A DNA stretch of 64,000 bases, taken from contig QEYB01001427.1 in NCBI GenBank assembly GCA_017562135.1, positions 1 through 64,000 of the forward strand, in the 5' to 3' direction. The stretch is from Dipylidium caninum. Taxonomy: Eukaryota > Platyhelminthes > Cestoda > Cyclophyllidea > Dipylidiidae. Positions 62,001 to 64,000 of the stretch are shown one piece after another. Below the pieces are notes generated by a model, which was given only the letters and a program-made list of their open reading frames with translations, was not told where the DNA came from and ran no database searches. Numbering within the stretch: the first letter of the stretch is position 1; each line of letters opens with the position of its first letter. Position numbers and translations under genes: made by a program.

Positions 62001-63958
62001 CAAATAACTAACCATTGGGCTTTTTCGTAGTAGTGATCCCCTAGGGCATTCCACACATCGGTAAGTTCACTGTCTCTCATCACTGTGCCCGATTCCTTGG
62101 CCAACTGAGCCACCTTGAACCAATCGCCCAATCGCCGACGCAAGTCAATGGCCAAATCGTGTCTGTCAGCAGAGAGGAGGAGACGTTCTGCTCCCTCAAA
62201 GTCGCCGAAGTGTGCACGAACTTCCGCCTGCCAGCAAAAAATGAAACGTACTGGCAATAAGCAGTGATAAACTCAAATTAGAAAAAAAAAATAAATAAAA
62301 TTGTGCCTCACCCGTTTCACCACTTCCGATTGGATGTTGCGAAGACGCTTGACAAAGTCTATGCCCTGGTAATACTGGCACATCACGAAGCCCATTTCGG
62401 CCTCGTCTAACTGCATCTCGTGCAGCGCACCTTCCGCGTATGCTCGCCTGTAATCGGCAGAAAGAAAAACCCCTCAATGTTGAGTTAGTCCCTCTCGACT
62501 CCAAATCCACTCCACCACTCATAACTTCGATTTTAGGTGACAAGTTTGATGTAGCCTTACCACAATTTTGGATGGGAATGCTCCTCGACGAAGGTGCGCG
62601 CCTTTTCCAGTTCCTTGCACTCAAGGTGACTCCTGCAGTCAGCCAAAATCTGTGCAAAGGAGGAGGTGGCTCAGTGCAGAGAAGCAAAGTATCCATGGTG
62701 GATGAGGAGGCCAGCACAAATCGCTTCCATTTCAGTCAAACGCAATCATCTCTCCTTTGCTTTTCACTTAATTTGACTGTGCAATTAGCCAGGTGAATAT
62801 AAGGTCAAAAAACACCATCTACTTGTGTAAATCTTACAAAAAGGTTCCCATGAGCACTGCAGTTTACGTAAATTGCATAGGAGACCGAAAAGTGCCCAAC
62901 TCACCTTACAGGGAACACGAACGACCAACCCCGGCTGAGGAATTTCGCATTGTTGCATTATTTCATCCAAGTGGACGCCTATAACTTCAAGATCGGAGAA
63001 GCGCGCAATGTAAAAATTGGACTGAATGGCCGGCTCCGGTTCAGTGTCGCGGAAAATGACGAGTTTAGCTTTCTCCATTATGGCAAATGTGCCCGGATCA
63101 TCCTAGCGGGCATCGATGACCAGAATGTTATGACAAGTTAAGGGTTGTTAACTGCAAGACATCATGGCTACTCGCCATGTGAGAATAAAGGCACTTCAGC
63201 CATTATCTAACAAGGTGGGAACTTGCGGTGGAGAATTTCAAGTCCCAGACTTCTTTACGGGAGAAATGCGCGAATTTTGAGGAAAACCGGTCCGGTTCTG
63301 AGGTGTCGCCGTCTTGACTCTCGGGGATAAAGTGCAGTGAGAGGGAACCGTTTTCGTCGATCAGGCCCAGGACTCTACAGATCATAGTTGTGGGCTCAAT
63401 ATCTAATCACATCACTCATATTTCGTGTTTAGAGAAACTCGCCGAACTGTAACTTGGTCAATTTATTAAATTTGCTAACAATCGCGTTGCGATTGCACTG
63501 CCATTTTCTCTCTCCATCCACCGGAAACAAGAAACAGAATAAAATCAAGGGGTCCTTAAGTGGGTAAAATCTACTTCCAAATAATGGAATGTCTAAGTAA
63601 GACGTGAAACACATCCCCTTTTATGGGGAATAAAGCACCTAAATGTAAGCTGAGGTGATAGAGTTTTACTCACGTGGAATCGCAGTTCACTTCAATACGG
63701 AGGGGCAATTTGTCGGTCACATTGAGGCGAATCTCGGGGAATAACTCGGGCAAGCGATAGCGAATCACATCTCCGTTGGAGAGAGCAACAAACAGACAAC
63801 GAGTCTCATTTGCCGTAATGGCAACAATGGGATTTTGTGTTGGTTCCAATGTCAGCAACTTTGCGAAGGCGTCATCCGTGTTTGCAGACAATGAACCTTC
63901 CGCATTCAAACGAGACTTACAAGCGACTGGCCCGTCCTTGTGGTCTACATGACACATT
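55891..63958 (-). CDS. WDR35: WDR35 / IFT121, intraflagellar transport A subunit, 5' part outside window
   Basis: IFT121 is a core subunit of the IFT-A complex for retrograde ciliary transport and entry of membrane proteins. Thirteen exons, minus strand: 63958-63674, 63374-63212, 63102-62905, 62649-62561, 62447-62312, 62227-62013, 61408-61213, 61135-60860, 60820-60707, 60636-60285, 59795-59666, 59536-59474 and 56038-55891. Phases agree at every junction, giving 788 codons including stop. Landmarks: EVWDLKF and MEKAKLVIFRD at the end of the beta-propellers; HPKLWRAYAEGAL opening the TPR-like solenoid; FGDFEGAERLLL and DLAIDLRRRLGDWFKVAQL; PWRGAEACHY; and a C-terminal zinc-binding CPACK...CPLCH. 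The WD40 N-terminus lies beyond 64000. Human WDR35 has about 1,180 residues, so roughly two thirds is present. Confidence 0.96.
56039..59473 (-). other. WDR35: WDR35 last intron
   Basis: A 3.4-kb intron, much longer than the other WDR35 introns seen here. It includes a perfect hairpin at 58677-58720 and a G13 run at 59104-59116. Open frames at 56317-56658, 57025-57285 and 58503-58808 have no motif. Confidence 0.65.
58677..58720. repeat. Perfect 16-bp inverted repeat with 12-nt loop
   Basis: ACAGACTCCACTGGCG at 58677-58692 is followed by a 12-nt spacer and its exact reverse complement at 58705-58720. On either strand the RNA would form a stable hairpin. It lies in the last WDR35 intron. It is too short for a typical microRNA precursor stem. 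Confidence 0.9.
60821..60859 (-). other. WDR35: 39-nt in-frame intron in WDR35
   Basis: Bounded by gtaagt and cccttcag, 39 nt long, a multiple of three and free of stops. Removing it joins DSARLLLR to VAKTAQKTG, matching WDR35 spacing; keeping it would add thirteen residues. Among the smallest introns one expects in any animal. Confidence 0.85.
61136..61212 (-). other. WDR35: GC-AG intron in WDR35
   Basis: The exon ending LLK (61213) is followed by GCAAGA rather than GT. The next exon begins at 61135 after ctttag with CGKLKEAVDVCVEMNDW, homologous to WDR35 and in phase 0. The nearest GT (gtgaaa at 61205) would shift phase. AAG/GCAAGA fits the usual GC-AG donor consensus, so this is a 77-nt GC-AG intron. 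Confidence 0.85.
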
Positions 63959-64000
63959 CTGAAAAAGCGCATCATAAGGCGAGAACTAGTAAAATTGCGT

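Overview
This is a eukaryotic nuclear window, most likely from a flatworm and probably a tapeworm. I infer this from spliced genes with GT-AG introns, some only 39-77 nt long beside others of several kb, from two conserved cilium genes, and from conserved animal genes carrying long lineage-specific stretches. I cannot name the species. There are no bacterial operons, CRISPR arrays or phage genes.

Layout. Bases 1 to about 3,060 are a GC-rich, strongly pyrimidine-biased plus strand whose many long open frames look spurious. Then, all on the minus strand: DRC7 (dynein regulatory complex subunit 7, 8859 to 4698, three exons); an AKR1-like aldo-keto reductase (13469 to 10166, seven exons found, first exon missing); an ACK/TNK2 non-receptor tyrosine kinase (41112 to 15237, twelve exons, SAM-like, kinase, SH3, CRIB and UBA-like regions, all phases consistent, 923 codons); a TMEM45-like seven-helix membrane protein (45431 to 44345, three exons); and the 3' two thirds of WDR35/IFT121 (63958 to 55891, thirteen exons in the window, continuing past the right edge). 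On the plus strand lie a BTB/POZ gene (47187 to about 52670) and an unrecognised helical ORF (53125 to 53945).

DRC7 and WDR35 both serve motile or sensory cilia (axonemal dynein control and intraflagellar transport). The other genes have no evident shared pathway.

Most notable: a near-identical inverted repeat of about 1.2 kb (25849-27028 and 29317-30528) inside the kinase gene brackets exactly the SH3 and CRIB exons, a geometry expected to favour exon circularisation or inversion. Others are a GC-AG intron and a 39-nt in-frame intron in WDR35, single-base reading-frame breaks in DRC7 and in the 53 kb ORF, the pyrimidine-skewed 3 kb at the left end, and a perfect 16-bp hairpin at 58.7 kb. 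All exon models were made by hand from splice signals, phase continuity and remembered family sequence; no alignment was run.
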